Of a DNA stretch of 36,558 nucleotides, positions 15,090-22,190 are shown one piece after another. Position numbers and translations under genes: made by a program. The notes under the pieces are model-generated. The model worked only from the letters and a program-made list of their open reading frames with translations. It did no database searches and was not told the DNA's origin. How positions within the stretch are numbered: position 1 is the stretch's first letter; the number at the start of each line of letters is the position of its first letter. The stretch is from assembly GCF_000307265.1 (NCBI RefSeq), contig NZ_DF158901.1, forward strand, positions 1-36,558, read 5' to 3'. This DNA comes from Oscillibacter ruminantium GH1 (GTDB lineage: Bacteria; Bacillota; Clostridia; Oscillospirales; Oscillospiraceae).

Positions 15090-16633
15090 ACGTCCATACC
15101 CCGCTCTTTCATAATTTCTTCAAGCGTATCCTGACCTCCGTGCCGCATACCTTCTGGCATAGCGGGCTGGTACATCCAGAAATGTATAAAATCAAGATGC
15201 TCATTTGCTGTGCTTCTTGGCGTAGAATCCATGTAATCGCCATTCCAGTACACCGACGACTGCACGTAGCCAAATGCATCACACACAAAAAGGAATCGAC
15301 CTTCATCTGGTTTCTCCTCTCGCGCAGATTTCCACGCACCGGTGAATGGCTGCGGGTCGTCCACGCGGCCCAGCAGATAATCCAGGGAGCAGCCAAGAAT
15401 GTCCGCCGCGCGGATAAGTTCATCGTTGTTCAGGATATCTGCACCAAAGCACCGATCACTTAGCGTGATCCCCTCGCCCTTTTCACGATTCGCCCATTCT
15501 TTTTCGCGCCAATCGCTGTAAGAGGCCGATTCCGGTTTATTGGGTACATAGATGCCCCTGATAAAATCATTCATTTTCAGTTTTGCTGCCTTACGAGCTG
15601 CGCCAACGCGCGCCCAGCTTGCAACGACACTAGCAATGTGTGCCTGCTGCGCAGCCTCTTTTGCTGCCTTTTCCTCTTGCCTCTCAGCCTTGGCTTCTGC
15701 CTTTTCTTTCGCAATCTCGTCTGCAAACGCGGGGCAGGCGTATTTGCATTTCGACAGCTCCGGGCAGCCCTTACAGCACTGTGCTTTGCGTCCATAGCGA
15801 CCGTCACAGTGTTTGGTGCAATAATCACGCTTTAGCATCCGCGACCACATATTATCGGCGTTGGTGCAGCACTGCTCGCCATTTGGGCATTTAATGGCAT
15901 CCAGCGACGCCAATGCCGGAGCGTACTCTTTAATGGTGCTGGCATAAACTCCATACGTACCGTCCCGCAACTGATAGAGCTTAAGCTGATAGTCCTCCGG
16001 TTGCTGGGCGAGCTCATAGGCCGTATCCTCGGCAATTTCACTTTGCGCATACAGTTCAGACCACAGGGTAATCAGGTGCTTGCGAATCATTTTAAGCCGA
16101 GCCAGTTTGCTTTTGGATACCTTGCACGCCTCTGCGACGTGGTCGCGCATCCGGCCGGGGAACTCCACGCCCTCCTCCTTCAGCTGGTACAGCAGCGCTT
16201 CCACGCGCTCCGCCTGCTTTGCGATATCTGCGGATGATAGCCGTCTGGTGTCCGCATTGGCGTAGATCAGACGCAGCTCCCGCATGGCCGGAGACACATC
16301 GCCGTCCCGCTCCTCGATGCAAGGCACCTCCCGGTACTTTGACTGACCGTCCTCCACCAGCTTGCGCAGCGCCGCCCGGCGGCGGTGACCGGAGACAATG
16401 GTATAGCGGCCACTCTCACCGGAACGTACCCGGATGGGCTGCTGCAAGCCGCACAGCTCGATGTTGGCCGCCAGCTCGTCCAGCCCGTCAACTGCGTAAA
16501 AGTTGTTGGGGTCGTCGTCAATCAGGTCGATGTCGATGTACCGGATCTGTTCCCGACCAGATGTGTCCAATTCGGGCACATCCGTTTTCAGCGTTTTGGC
16601 GAACTCGCCCATATCAAATTTGGCTTTAGCCAT
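15086..16633 (-). CDS. parB: ParB-type partition protein with Cys-rich and HTH/DUF551-like tail
   Basis: 515 residues from the ATG at 16633, preceded by GGAGGTG and overlapping the parA stop by 8 nt. Order: ParB N-terminal nuclease/CTPase-like domain at about 25-120, with 'GLQQPIRVRSGESGRY' and 'SGHRRRAALRKL'; central HTH around 'KVSKSKLARLKMIRK'; a Cys cluster (CPNGEQCC, CTKHC, CCKGCPELSKC) that may bind zinc; a long K/E/A coiled coil; an XRE-like helix pair (ADILGCSLDYLLGRVDDP); and a C-terminal Trp-containing unit resembling DUF551. Normal ParB proteins are about 280-330 residues. With ParA it should bind centromere sites and segregate the phage genome or act as regulator. One dispersed palindrome lies in its own codons 18-24. 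Confidence 0.9.
   Translation of the reverse strand: MAKAKFDMGEFAKTLKTDVPELDTSGREQIRYIDIDLIDDDPNNFYAVDGLDELAANIELCGLQQPIRVRSGESGRYTIVSGHRRRAALRKLVEDGQSKYREVPCIEERDGDVSPAMRELRLIYANADTRRLSSADIAKQAERVEALLYQLKEEGVEFPGRMRDHVAEACKVSKSKLARLKMIRKHLITLWSELYAQSEIAEDTAYELAQQPEDYQLKLYQLRDGTYGVYASTIKEYAPALASLDAIKCPNGEQCCTNADNMWSRMLKRDYCTKHCDGRYGRKAQCCKGCPELSKCKYACPAFADEIAKEKAEAKAERQEEKAAKEAAQQAHIASVVASWARVGAARKAAKLKMNDFIRGIYVPNKPESASYSDWREKEWANREKGEGITLSDRCFGADILNNDELIRAADILGCSLDYLLGRVDDPQPFTGAWKSAREEKPDEGRFLFVCDAFGYVQSSVYWNGDYMDSTPRSTANEHLDFIHFWMYQPAMPEGMRHGGQDTLEEIMKERGMDV
16563..16579. repeat. Dispersed 17-bp palindrome, copy 4 (inside parB)
   Basis: GTGTCCAATTCGGGCAC, about 55-70 nt downstream of the parB start codon, read as VPELDT. 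With flanks it is the reverse complement of the ssb copy over 21 bp. Confidence 0.85.
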
Positions 16634-17402
16634 GCTGCACCTCCATACCCAAAAGCTCATCCACCCAACGTCGATAATCCACGGCAGCAGCGCTTCCGGG
16701 GCTATACTCGCGGAGCGGAGAGCGATCAAACGTACTTTCCGGCACCTTATCCGTCCGGCGAATCGTCTGCCGGAACACCGGCATCCGCATAGATCGAAGC
16801 AGCTTTTCACCCTGTTCAACTACCGGAGATCTGTGCCACTGCGTAATCAGGATACCAGTCACCCGGATGCTACCGTTTGCCGCCCGCATACTGGCAATTT
16901 GGGCCGCCATGTCCTGTGTTCCGGTAAATGAAAATCCATCCACAAGCATGGGGATCACGACCTCTCTGGACGCGAGAAGCGCCGCAATGCTGCCGACGGT
17001 AAAGCCCGGAGGGCAATCGAAAATGATGAAATCCGTATCAGCGTCGCTTTCAGCCGCCTTAACAAAATCCATCATCCGCTCTGGCGCGCCACTACCGTCC
17101 TTGATGGCACTTACGTCCAGATCGTACAGCGCTGAAGAGGAGGCCAGCAGGTCAAGCCCTTGCTTAATAGGCATCAGGTTATCGCTCCAAACCGGCTCGC
17201 AGTTTCCGGTCAATTCGTCGGCCAGTGTGAGATTCAGTACCGGGTCAAACTCTGGAAGATAAAAGCGGGTTAGATTGGCCTGCCCGTCACAGTCCACCAA
17301 CACCACGTGCTTCCCGCGCCGGAGCAGTTCCTCCGCCAGATTGATGGCGGTCACGGTTTTCCCGACGCCGCCCTTGTTGTTCATAATTGCAATCGTTCTC
17401 AT
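16626..17402 (-). CDS. parA: ParA-type partition ATPase
   Basis: 258 residues. Deviant Walker A 'NNKGGVGKTVTAINLAEELL', Walker A' 'VVLVDCDGQANLTRFY' and Walker B 'DTDFIIFDCPPGFTVGS' are all present. It has no N-terminal HTH, as in type Ib and chromosomal ParA proteins. ParA moves ParB-DNA complexes along the nucleoid. Directly upstream of and overlapping parB, it overlaps the preceding small gene by 4 nt. In a prophage with an integrase this suggests an extrachromosomal stage needing stable inheritance, or use in regulation. Confidence 0.95.
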   Translation of the reverse strand: MRTIAIMNNKGGVGKTVTAINLAEELLRRGKHVVLVDCDGQANLTRFYLPEFDPVLNLTLADELTGNCEPVWSDNLMPIKQGLDLLASSSALYDLDVSAIKDGSGAPERMMDFVKAAESDADTDFIIFDCPPGFTVGSIAALLASREVVIPMLVDGFSFTGTQDMAAQIASMRAANGSIRVTGILITQWHRSPVVEQGEKLLRSMRMPVFRQTIRRTDKVPESTFDRSPLREYSPGSAAAVDYRRWVDELLGMEVQHG

Positions 17403-17611
17403 TTCTTTCGTCCTCTCCTGTCCAGCTCGCAGGGGGTGCAGGAAAACGTTTCTGTCCAGCTGCCCCCGTTGGCTGCTGTATACCGCACGCGGTAGTACCG
17501 CTGCTGCGGATGGATGTATACGACCACGGCCGGAAGCGATACATTATCGTCCGGCATGCCGTAGGTGGTGTCAAACGTGGGGATAATGCGCAGGGTGTCT
17601 CCAACTCTCAT
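17399..17611 (-). CDS. Small beta-rich phage protein, unknown
   Basis: 70 residues starting MRVGDTLRIIPTFDTTYGMP, with an SH3-like strand pattern (LPAVVVYIHPQQRYYRVRYT) and two Cys near the C-terminus. It overlaps dnaB and parA by 4 nt each, showing strict translational coupling. Homologues are common next to replication genes in Clostridia phages, to my knowledge without assigned function. Confidence 0.75.
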   Translation of the reverse strand: MRVGDTLRIIPTFDTTYGMPDDNVSLPAVVVYIHPQQRYYRVRYTAANGGSWTETFSCTPCELDRRGRKK

Positions 17612-19005
17612 TTGCCGCCCTCACTATCTGGCGGGAATACCCGGTCAACCTCAGCTAGATCTCGCTGTCTGGTGATCTCACGTATCTCGATCTGCTGCGA
17701 CTTTAGCTGCGCCTTTGACTTTTGCATTGGCTCCGAGACACCCGGAGCAATGCGGGTAAACGTCTGCAAATCGCCGTCAAACTTAAATAGCACCATGTCC
17801 AGCGCTTCGCCCTCTTTGTTTTTTCCGATGCGCAGGATCCGGTTACTTGCCTTGTCGTCGTAGTCCTCGCGGAACAAAAACATAATAACGTCGGCGTCCT
17901 GCTCAATTTGGCCAGAGGATCGCAGGTCTGACATGATGGGTGGGCGGATATCACCGCTTTTTTTATCGCGCTCTGGGCGGGACAGCTGAGACAGGGCAAG
18001 GATGGTTGTATTTGTGATACGTCCAAACTGCTGGAGGCCACTGGAGACGGCTGTCACACGGTCAAATTCTTTTTCCTTCCGCATCCACGCGGGGGACGCG
18101 ACCTTTTGCAGGTAGTCGATCACGACCACGTCAAAGTGATGCGCCTGACTGTATGCTTGGATATCCAGCACCGTCATACCGGCAGCGTCGATCAGTGTAA
18201 CCTGTGGGGCAATCAACTTGTCCTTCAGGTCGATTAGGTCTTTGTAGTCCGCCTCGGACATAGCATTGCGCTTGATGGTCGTATAACTGATCATTGCAGC
18301 GCTTGATACATGCCTGTCAAACAGCTTGTCCTTTGTGGACTCGTAGCTAAAAAATCCAACACGATGCTTCATGCCAATGCCAGCCGCAAATTGCAGTGCA
18401 AGCGCAGTCTTGCCGTCTGATGGGTACCCACCGATTACGACCATGTCGCCCGGCTCCGCAAAAATTCGCTCGTCCAGCACTGGGACTCCCCAGCTCAGAT
18501 ATACCGGCTTTTTCTCTCCGTCGTGCCGGTCGAAAAAGCGCTCGTAGCCCTCCGCAAAAGTCATGGACTGGACTTCCGGCTTGCCAACTCTGGCCTGCAT
18601 GGCCTTGTCCAAAATTGCCTGTGCATCGTCCGCATCGTTTGCCGTCGCCAACTCCGCGCCCAGATCCTGCAAATGCTGGAGCATGGCGGAGCGCTTGAGC
18701 AAGTCTATGTAGGCATCCAGATTGGCGGACGTCGGGGTGGCGTCGATCAGATTGGAAAGCAACTGTGTAAATCCGCTACCAACCGTCTCCCGAACCGTGA
18801 TTCCGTCTATCGGTTTCCCCGCCCGGAACAGCGCCTGTATCGCCTGAAAGATCGTCAGGTACTGCTTGGTGGTAAAATCCGACGCCTGCACTCGGCTTAA
18901 CGTGGGGCCGACCGTGTCAGGGTCAATCAGCATCGACCCTAAGACGCCGCACTGGGCATCCAGCAATGTCTGTGCCAAAAAAGCGTCGGTCTTAACCTCA
19001 CTCAC
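17608..19005 (-). CDS. dnaB: DnaB-family replicative helicase
   Basis: 465 residues. N-terminal DnaB domain ('QCGVLGSMLIDPDTVGP'), linker, then RecA-like core: Walker A 'VIGGYPSDGKTALALQFA', Walker B 'FDVVVIDYLQKV', 'TILALSQLSRP' and an 'SGQIEQDADVIMFLFRED' arginine-finger region. It unwinds DNA at the phage fork after loading by the organizer. GTG start at 19005 overlaps the organizer stop (GTGA) with an AAGGGGG site upstream. Confidence 0.95.
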   Translation of the reverse strand: MSEVKTDAFLAQTLLDAQCGVLGSMLIDPDTVGPTLSRVQASDFTTKQYLTIFQAIQALFRAGKPIDGITVRETVGSGFTQLLSNLIDATPTSANLDAYIDLLKRSAMLQHLQDLGAELATANDADDAQAILDKAMQARVGKPEVQSMTFAEGYERFFDRHDGEKKPVYLSWGVPVLDERIFAEPGDMVVIGGYPSDGKTALALQFAAGIGMKHRVGFFSYESTKDKLFDRHVSSAAMISYTTIKRNAMSEADYKDLIDLKDKLIAPQVTLIDAAGMTVLDIQAYSQAHHFDVVVIDYLQKVASPAWMRKEKEFDRVTAVSSGLQQFGRITNTTILALSQLSRPERDKKSGDIRPPIMSDLRSSGQIEQDADVIMFLFREDYDDKASNRILRIGKNKEGEALDMVLFKFDGDLQTFTRIAPGVSEPMQKSKAQLKSQQIEIREITRQRDLAEVDRVFPPDSEGGK

Positions 19006-19754
19006 AGAAACCGCCCCCTTCGCTCGTCGTCAGGTTGTGGGCTGTTCTGGCAGTTCTGCGCCGTCAGCTCATCCTCCCAGCGGCGCTGGTTGATCCATGT
19101 GGCTGGCATGGGGATGTACCTGCCGTTATCCCGCTGCCAACCCTCGGATTGTTTTTGCTGTTCCAGTGCCGCCGCCATTGTGCGGCAAAGCTGGATATCC
19201 GGCTTGAGCCGCATCCACGCCTTCCGGGCTGGAGCCTTTGCATCATGCCGTGGGTATGCCTTCCAGAACCGTTCAAACATTTCCGACTGCTCGTCCACCC
19301 CCGCTGGGGGTATGGGGGTTGGTTTAAGTCTGTCTTGGTTTAAGTCTTTACTGGGTTGTGTCTGTTTTACCGTCATCGGTTTTTCACGCACACCGGTTTC
19401 ACCGTCATCGGTATTTTGCCGTTGTCGGTTTTCACCGCTGTCGGTATTTTCGGACAGCGGTTGAGGAATATCGTACAGTGTGTACTCGATCTTGCAAAAC
19501 TTTCCGCTGCCCTCATGCTTCTGCTCGCGCACAAGATATCCAGTCGTTTCCATCTCCCGCAGGCATTTGCGTATTGTATCCTTGCTGACGCCAACAAACG
19601 CCGCGAGGCCACTGACGCTAAACTGCCATCCTTGTGGTCTGGACTGCATCACGGTGTACAGGCCAAGCGCTTGCAACGATAAATCCTTGATCGGTGGATT
19701 TGTGATGGTTGTAAATCCGACCTTTCGGCCGGACTTAATAATGCTCTCAGCCAT
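19002..19754 (-). CDS. Phage replisome organizer (helix-turn-helix, DnaD-type)
   Basis: 250 residues. The N-terminal winged helix ('QALGLYTVMQSRPQGWQFSV', 'AFVGVSKDTIRKCLREMET') matches phage replication initiators that bind the origin and hand over helicase. A Gln/Asn/Thr-rich linker follows (around residues 95-130) and is encoded by a set of periodic DNA repeats. The C-terminal part (FERFWKAYPRHDAKAPARKAW) is a typical DnaD-like or helicase-loader-contacting element. It lies directly before dnaB with 4-nt overlap. Confidence 0.88.
   Translation of the reverse strand: MAESIIKSGRKVGFTTITNPPIKDLSLQALGLYTVMQSRPQGWQFSVSGLAAFVGVSKDTIRKCLREMETTGYLVREQKHEGSGKFCKIEYTLYDIPQPLSENTDSGENRQRQNTDDGETGVREKPMTVKQTQPSKDLNQDRLKPTPIPPAGVDEQSEMFERFWKAYPRHDAKAPARKAWMRLKPDIQLCRTMAAALEQQKQSEGWQRDNGRYIPMPATWINQRRWEDELTAQNCQNSPQPDDERRGRFL
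19319..19451. repeat. Iteron-like repeats inside the replisome organizer gene, probable phage origin
   Basis: On the minus strand the motif ACCGAYRRCGGT recurs in units of 16-17 bp: units begin on the plus strand at 19369, 19401, 19418 and 19434, with a degenerate unit near 19388. Beside them TTGGTTTAAGTCT occurs twice (19319-19331 and 19335-19347), also 16 bp apart and AT-rich. Because spacing is not a multiple of three, equal DNA is read in different frames (TDSG, NRQR, TDDG, KPMTV). Conservation is therefore of the DNA, as in lambda-type origins lying inside the initiator gene. Confidence 0.75.
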
Positions 19755-19758
19755 ACAA

Positions 19759-19950
19759 TCAACCCTCCGCGAGGATAGCTTTGCAGAGCCGGTGGATACC
19801 CACCTCGCACATCACATCCCAGTCTGCAACAATCCTTGCCTCTTCCGGCGTCAGATCATCACGCCACGTCTCTGTCTCCGGATCGTTCGTTTCCGCGCTC
19901 CAGTTGTCGTTCATCTCACACAGACGTTCTTCCCTAATACCATTAGGCAT
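19759..19950 (-). CDS. Small acidic phage protein, unknown
   Basis: 63 residues from the ATG at 19950, which overlaps the previous stop by 8 nt; an internal ATG at 19914 (MNDNWSAETND) is a possible alternative start. Acidic (DPETETWRDDLTPEEARIVAD) and helical at the C-terminus. Coupled to the 36-residue membrane peptide upstream and 5 nt before the organizer gene. No family recognised. Confidence 0.6.
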   Translation of the reverse strand: MPNGIREERLCEMNDNWSAETNDPETETWRDDLTPEEARIVADWDVMCEVGIHRLCKAILAEG

Positions 19951-20053
19951 CCTTCCGCATCCCCTTTCTCTCGATAAAGTCCAGCAGCCGAAACAACTGC
20001 CAGACAGACCAGCAAACGCCGATCAAAACAAATGCAAGCGTCCATCCACTCAC
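19943..20053 (-). CDS. 36-residue single-span membrane peptide
   Basis: GTG start at 20053 gives VSGWTLAFVLIGVCWSVWQL, then RLLDFIERKGMRKDA: one hydrophobic helix with a basic cytoplasmic tail. The start overlaps the stop of the preceding HTH gene as GTGA, and its own stop overlaps the next start, so it fits the coupled gene chain. GGGAGG lies 11 nt upstream inside a hairpin. Function unknown. Confidence 0.6.
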   Translation of the reverse strand: MSGWTLAFVLIGVCWSVWQLFRLLDFIERKGMRKDA

Positions 20054-20640
20054 GGGAGGTCACACCTCCCTCCGCGTAAAACAGGGCTTGCATTTTCGAC
20101 CGGTTGTGATATAATAATTTTGTAATCGTTCTCGGTCGAAAGGCCCTGAACAGAGCCGCTTCGGGTGCCAGCCCGGGGCGGTTCTTTTTTTGCACCCATA
20201 ATTCCGGGGGAAAACAGGACTTGAAAGCAAGCTGCAATCACGTCCCAGATCCTCTGGCGGATCGTCTCAAAGTCCAGTTGCTCGCTGGCGTCCACAACAT
20301 TGTCCTCTGCAATCTGCATAAGGCGGTGAAAATTGTGTGATAAGTCCGCGTCTCGGTTCATCAGGGCCAGAGATGCGGGAGCCAGCGACTGGATGCGGAT
20401 ATCACCCGGCGGAAGCACCCCCAGAGCTCCGCAGGTGGCCTGTATGTGTGCAAGCCCCAGCCACGGAGCCTCGTAAACATCCATCATCTTGCGCACAATG
20501 TCATTTCCAGGCACCCTCTGCGCAAGCTCCCACGCCTTAATGCTCTCAACCGAGGTGTTGAGTTGCTCGGCGGCCTGTTCCTGCGTGAAAGGTGTCGTCT
20601 TCCGGGCTGTTTGGTAAATTGATCTGTTGGTTCCCGGCAT
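20050..20640 (-). CDS. XRE-type helix-turn-helix protein
   Basis: 196 residues. The N-terminus 'SIYQTARKTTPFTQEQAAEQ' with 'LNTSVESIKAWELAQRVPGND' is a clear XRE HTH. It is followed by a helical domain that resembles the regulator or activator proteins found between excisionase and replication genes in Clostridia phages. The last 45 residues (from about 'FSPGIMGAKKEPPRAG') are low in structure and lie opposite a candidate small RNA; GTGA coupling to the next gene supports the full frame. Strong AAAGGAGG site before the ATG. Confidence 0.8.
   Translation of the reverse strand: MPGTNRSIYQTARKTTPFTQEQAAEQLNTSVESIKAWELAQRVPGNDIVRKMMDVYEAPWLGLAHIQATCGALGVLPPGDIRIQSLAPASLALMNRDADLSHNFHRLMQIAEDNVVDASEQLDFETIRQRIWDVIAACFQVLFSPGIMGAKKEPPRAGTRSGSVQGLSTENDYKIIISQPVENASPVLRGGRCDLP
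20054..20070 (-). promoter_or_regulatory. Hairpin enclosing the ribosome site of the 36-residue peptide
   Basis: GGGAGG (20070-20065), loop TGTGA, CCTCCC (20059-20054), immediately before the GTG at 20053. The 6-bp stem would hide the Shine-Dalgarno sequence until a ribosome finishing the upstream gene opens it, which fits GTGA coupling. Confidence 0.55.
20088..20115 (+). promoter_or_regulatory. Promoter of candidate small RNA
   Basis: TTGCAT at 20088-20093, 16-bp spacer and a perfect TATAAT at 20110-20115, pointing rightward against the early operon. Confidence 0.6.
20122..20191 (+). ncRNA. Candidate 70-nt prophage small RNA, antisense to the XRE gene 3' end
   Basis: Expected start about 7 nt after the TATAAT at 20110. 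The transcript would end at a strong terminator: 14-pair stem (20152-20165 with 20172-20185, including G-U pairs), loop TGCCAG and seven T. No ribosome site or ORF of any length lies between. The terminator points rightward, so it does not serve the leftward operon. It is fully complementary to codons near the end of the XRE gene. It may act as an antisense regulator of leftward early transcription; this is inference from promoter plus terminator. Confidence 0.55.
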
Positions 20641-20667
20641 GGTTAAATCCTCCTTTTCGGGGTATTA

Positions 20668-20904
20668 TCATACAAGGCGCATCCCCGGTACATATGTAAG
20701 TTTCTCCCGCTTTTGCTTTTGCTCGGGCTGAGCAACGGGGGAGATCAGCGCCCGCTGGATATACGCCTCGACATCCTCCTCGGCATACCTCACGCAGCGG
20801 CCAATTTTATACCGGGCAAGTTCGCCTCTGTCCGCCAAGCGCTGTACCGTAATCGGGGCTACAGCCAGCCGCTCGGCCACGTCTTTTTCTCGCAGCATCG
20901 TCAT
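20668..20904 (-). CDS. Excisionase-like HTH_17 (MerR-type) DNA-binding protein
   Basis: 78 residues. 'REKDVAERLAVAPITVQRLA' then 'GELARYKIGRCVRYAEEDVEAYI' is the helix-turn-helix/wing pattern of the HTH_17 excisionase family. Start at 20904 has AGGAAGGTGA five bases upstream. As an early gene next to cro it likely acts with the integrase during excision, or as a transcription regulator. Confidence 0.85.
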   Translation of the reverse strand: MTMLREKDVAERLAVAPITVQRLADRGELARYKIGRCVRYAEEDVEAYIQRALISPVAQPEQKQKREKLTYVPGMRLV

Positions 20905-20919
20905 ACAATCACCTTCCTT

Positions 20920-21138
20920 TCACGCGCTGGCAATCTTACGTCCCATAACCTCATCCATCGAGCATCCAAATATGTCTGCCATGTTTGCCAGCGTCTCGTA
21001 GGAAGGATTCTGCATGCCGTTTTCCAGTTTCCAAACAGACGGCGGACGGATCCCAAGCAAGTCTGCGAGCGCGCTTTGATTAAGGCCTCGAGCTTCACGC
21101 AAGCGCTTGATGTTGTTTGTGGGATTGTTTGTTTTCAT
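20920..21138 (-). CDS. Cro-like XRE repressor
   Basis: 72 residues from the ATG at 21138 (MKTNNPTNNIKRLREARGLN), chosen for AAAGGAG upstream rather than an earlier frame start at 21216. HTH: 'LNQSALADLLGIRPPSVWKLENG', followed by 'PSYETLANMADIFGCSMDEVMG', typical of XRE proteins. First gene of the leftward transcript, divergent from the repressor, so it is the lytic-side switch protein. Confidence 0.88.
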   Translation of the reverse strand: MKTNNPTNNIKRLREARGLNQSALADLLGIRPPSVWKLENGMQNPSYETLANMADIFGCSMDEVMGRKIASA

Positions 21139-21242
21139 TGGTAACTCCTTTCTAACACTTGAAACATTTGTTTCGGCGTGATAAAATAACCTACTAGGTA
21201 TAACGTGCGAGTGCACGCCGCTGGGTTTTTCCTTGTAGCTAC

Positions 21243-21271
21243 AATATAATCGCAGTTTTTGCGTTTGTCAA
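21243..21271 (-). promoter_or_regulatory. Leftward early promoter
   Basis: On the minus strand TTGACA (21271-21266), 17-bp spacer, TATATT (21248-21243), a near-perfect sigma-A promoter about 105 bp upstream of the cro-like gene. The spacer holds an imperfect palindrome (AACGCA ... TGCGATT) related to the operator half-site, and the -35 touches the operator at 21270-21295. Confidence 0.88.
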
Positions 21272-21295
21272 TCGCTAATTTATAAATTTGCGATT
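21270..21295. promoter_or_regulatory. Operator O1, 26-bp near-perfect palindrome
   Basis: Half-sites AATCGC (21270-21275) and GCGATT (21290-21295) flank a symmetric AT-rich centre (TAATTTATAAATTT) with a single mismatched pair. Overlaps the -35 of the leftward promoter, so bound repressor would shut off lytic genes. Confidence 0.75.
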
Positions 21296-21300
21296 AATGG

Positions 21301-21316
21301 CAATTTATACAAATTG
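21301..21316. promoter_or_regulatory. Operator-like site O2
   Basis: CAATTT ATAC AAATTG, perfect 6-bp arms and the same AATTTATA core as O1, located 5 bp beyond it toward the repressor gene. A likely second binding site, possibly controlling the repressor's own promoter. Confidence 0.6.
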
Positions 21317-21354
21317 TCCAAGACTTATTTGGTTGTCTTTTAGGAGGTGTATTT

Positions 21355-21738
21355 GTGGATATCGTAGATCGCATTTTTAATTTGGTTGATGCCCAATACA
21401 AAGAACAGAGAGATTTTGCCGCAGCTATTGGAACAACACCATCTATGGTCAGCCAGTGGCGTCGCAGAAAATCTGCATCTTATTCCAAGTACCTTCCGCA
21501 GATTATTGAGACGCTAAATACCACCAGTGAATATCTATTGACTGGTGATGGGCCTAAAACAAAAGTGCCCACCTCCAAAGCCGAAACGGACGCAGTCAAG
21601 CCGGAGCATATCCGGGCGGCTTTTTTTGAGGGTGCCGAAGACCTGAGTAAAGAAGAACTAGACATGCTTTGGGATGATGCCCGGGCTTACATGCAGTACA
21701 AGCTGGAGCAGCGGAGGAAGCAGAAACATGACAAATGA
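21355..21738 (+). CDS. Prophage repressor (XRE family, ImmR-like)
   Basis: 127 residues from a GTG at 21355 with AGGAGGTG seven bases upstream. HTH: 'QRDFAAAIGTTPSMVSQWRR', followed by 'KYLPQIIETLNTTSEYLLTG'; the C-terminal half is a short acidic helix region for oligomerisation. No LexA-like Ser-Lys self-cleavage domain is present. Its overlap with an ImmA-type peptidase gene points to inactivation by proteolysis, as known for ImmR/ImmA of ICEBs1 and related phages. Confidence 0.88.
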   Translation: MDIVDRIFNLVDAQYKEQRDFAAAIGTTPSMVSQWRRRKSASYSKYLPQIIETLNTTSEYLLTGDGPKTKVPTSKAETDAVKPEHIRAAFFEGAEDLSKEELDMLWDDARAYMQYKLEQRRKQKHDK

Positions 21739-22162
21739 TCCCGTTGACTTATACAAGTTTGCGGAGCAGCGGGACATTGGCGTAGACTGGTTCCCGATGC
21801 AGCGTTCTGCGTCGCTGTCTGTTCCGCTGGATGACGGGTCGTACAGCATTGCAGTCGACCCGTGGAAGATGTCGACCATCCAACAAGAGAAGGTATGTTT
21901 AGCCCATGAGCTGGGGCATTGCGAAACCGGCAGCTTTTACTGCGAGGAGGCGGCGTTGGATGTCCGCCAAAAGCACGAGCATCAGGCCGATAAGTGGGCC
22001 ATCAACCGCCTTGTCCCTGTGGATGAGTTGGATGATGCCATTGCTGATGGCCGGACCGATATCTGGTCGTTGGCAGAGCATTTCGGAGTAACCGAGGATT
22101 TTATGCGCAAGGCCGTCTGCTGGTACACCCACGGCAACCTTGCGGCAGATTTATTTTTTTAA
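21728..22162 (+). CDS. ImmA/IrrE-family metallopeptidase
   Basis: 144 residues from the ATG at 21728, overlapping the repressor by 11 nt, with GGAGGAAG upstream. Zinc motif 'LAHELGHCETGSFY' (HExxH) with a further Glu in 'HEHQADKWAINR' places it in the ImmA/IrrE family. The known role of such proteins is cleavage of the partner repressor after DNA damage, starting induction. The N-terminal part is shorter than in many ImmA proteins. Confidence 0.92.
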   Translation: MTNDPVDLYKFAEQRDIGVDWFPMQRSASLSVPLDDGSYSIAVDPWKMSTIQQEKVCLAHELGHCETGSFYCEEAALDVRQKHEHQADKWAINRLVPVDELDDAIADGRTDIWSLAEHFGVTEDFMRKAVCWYTHGNLAADLFF

Positions 22163-22190
22163 CCTATCGCCGGACGGCGAAATAAATAAT

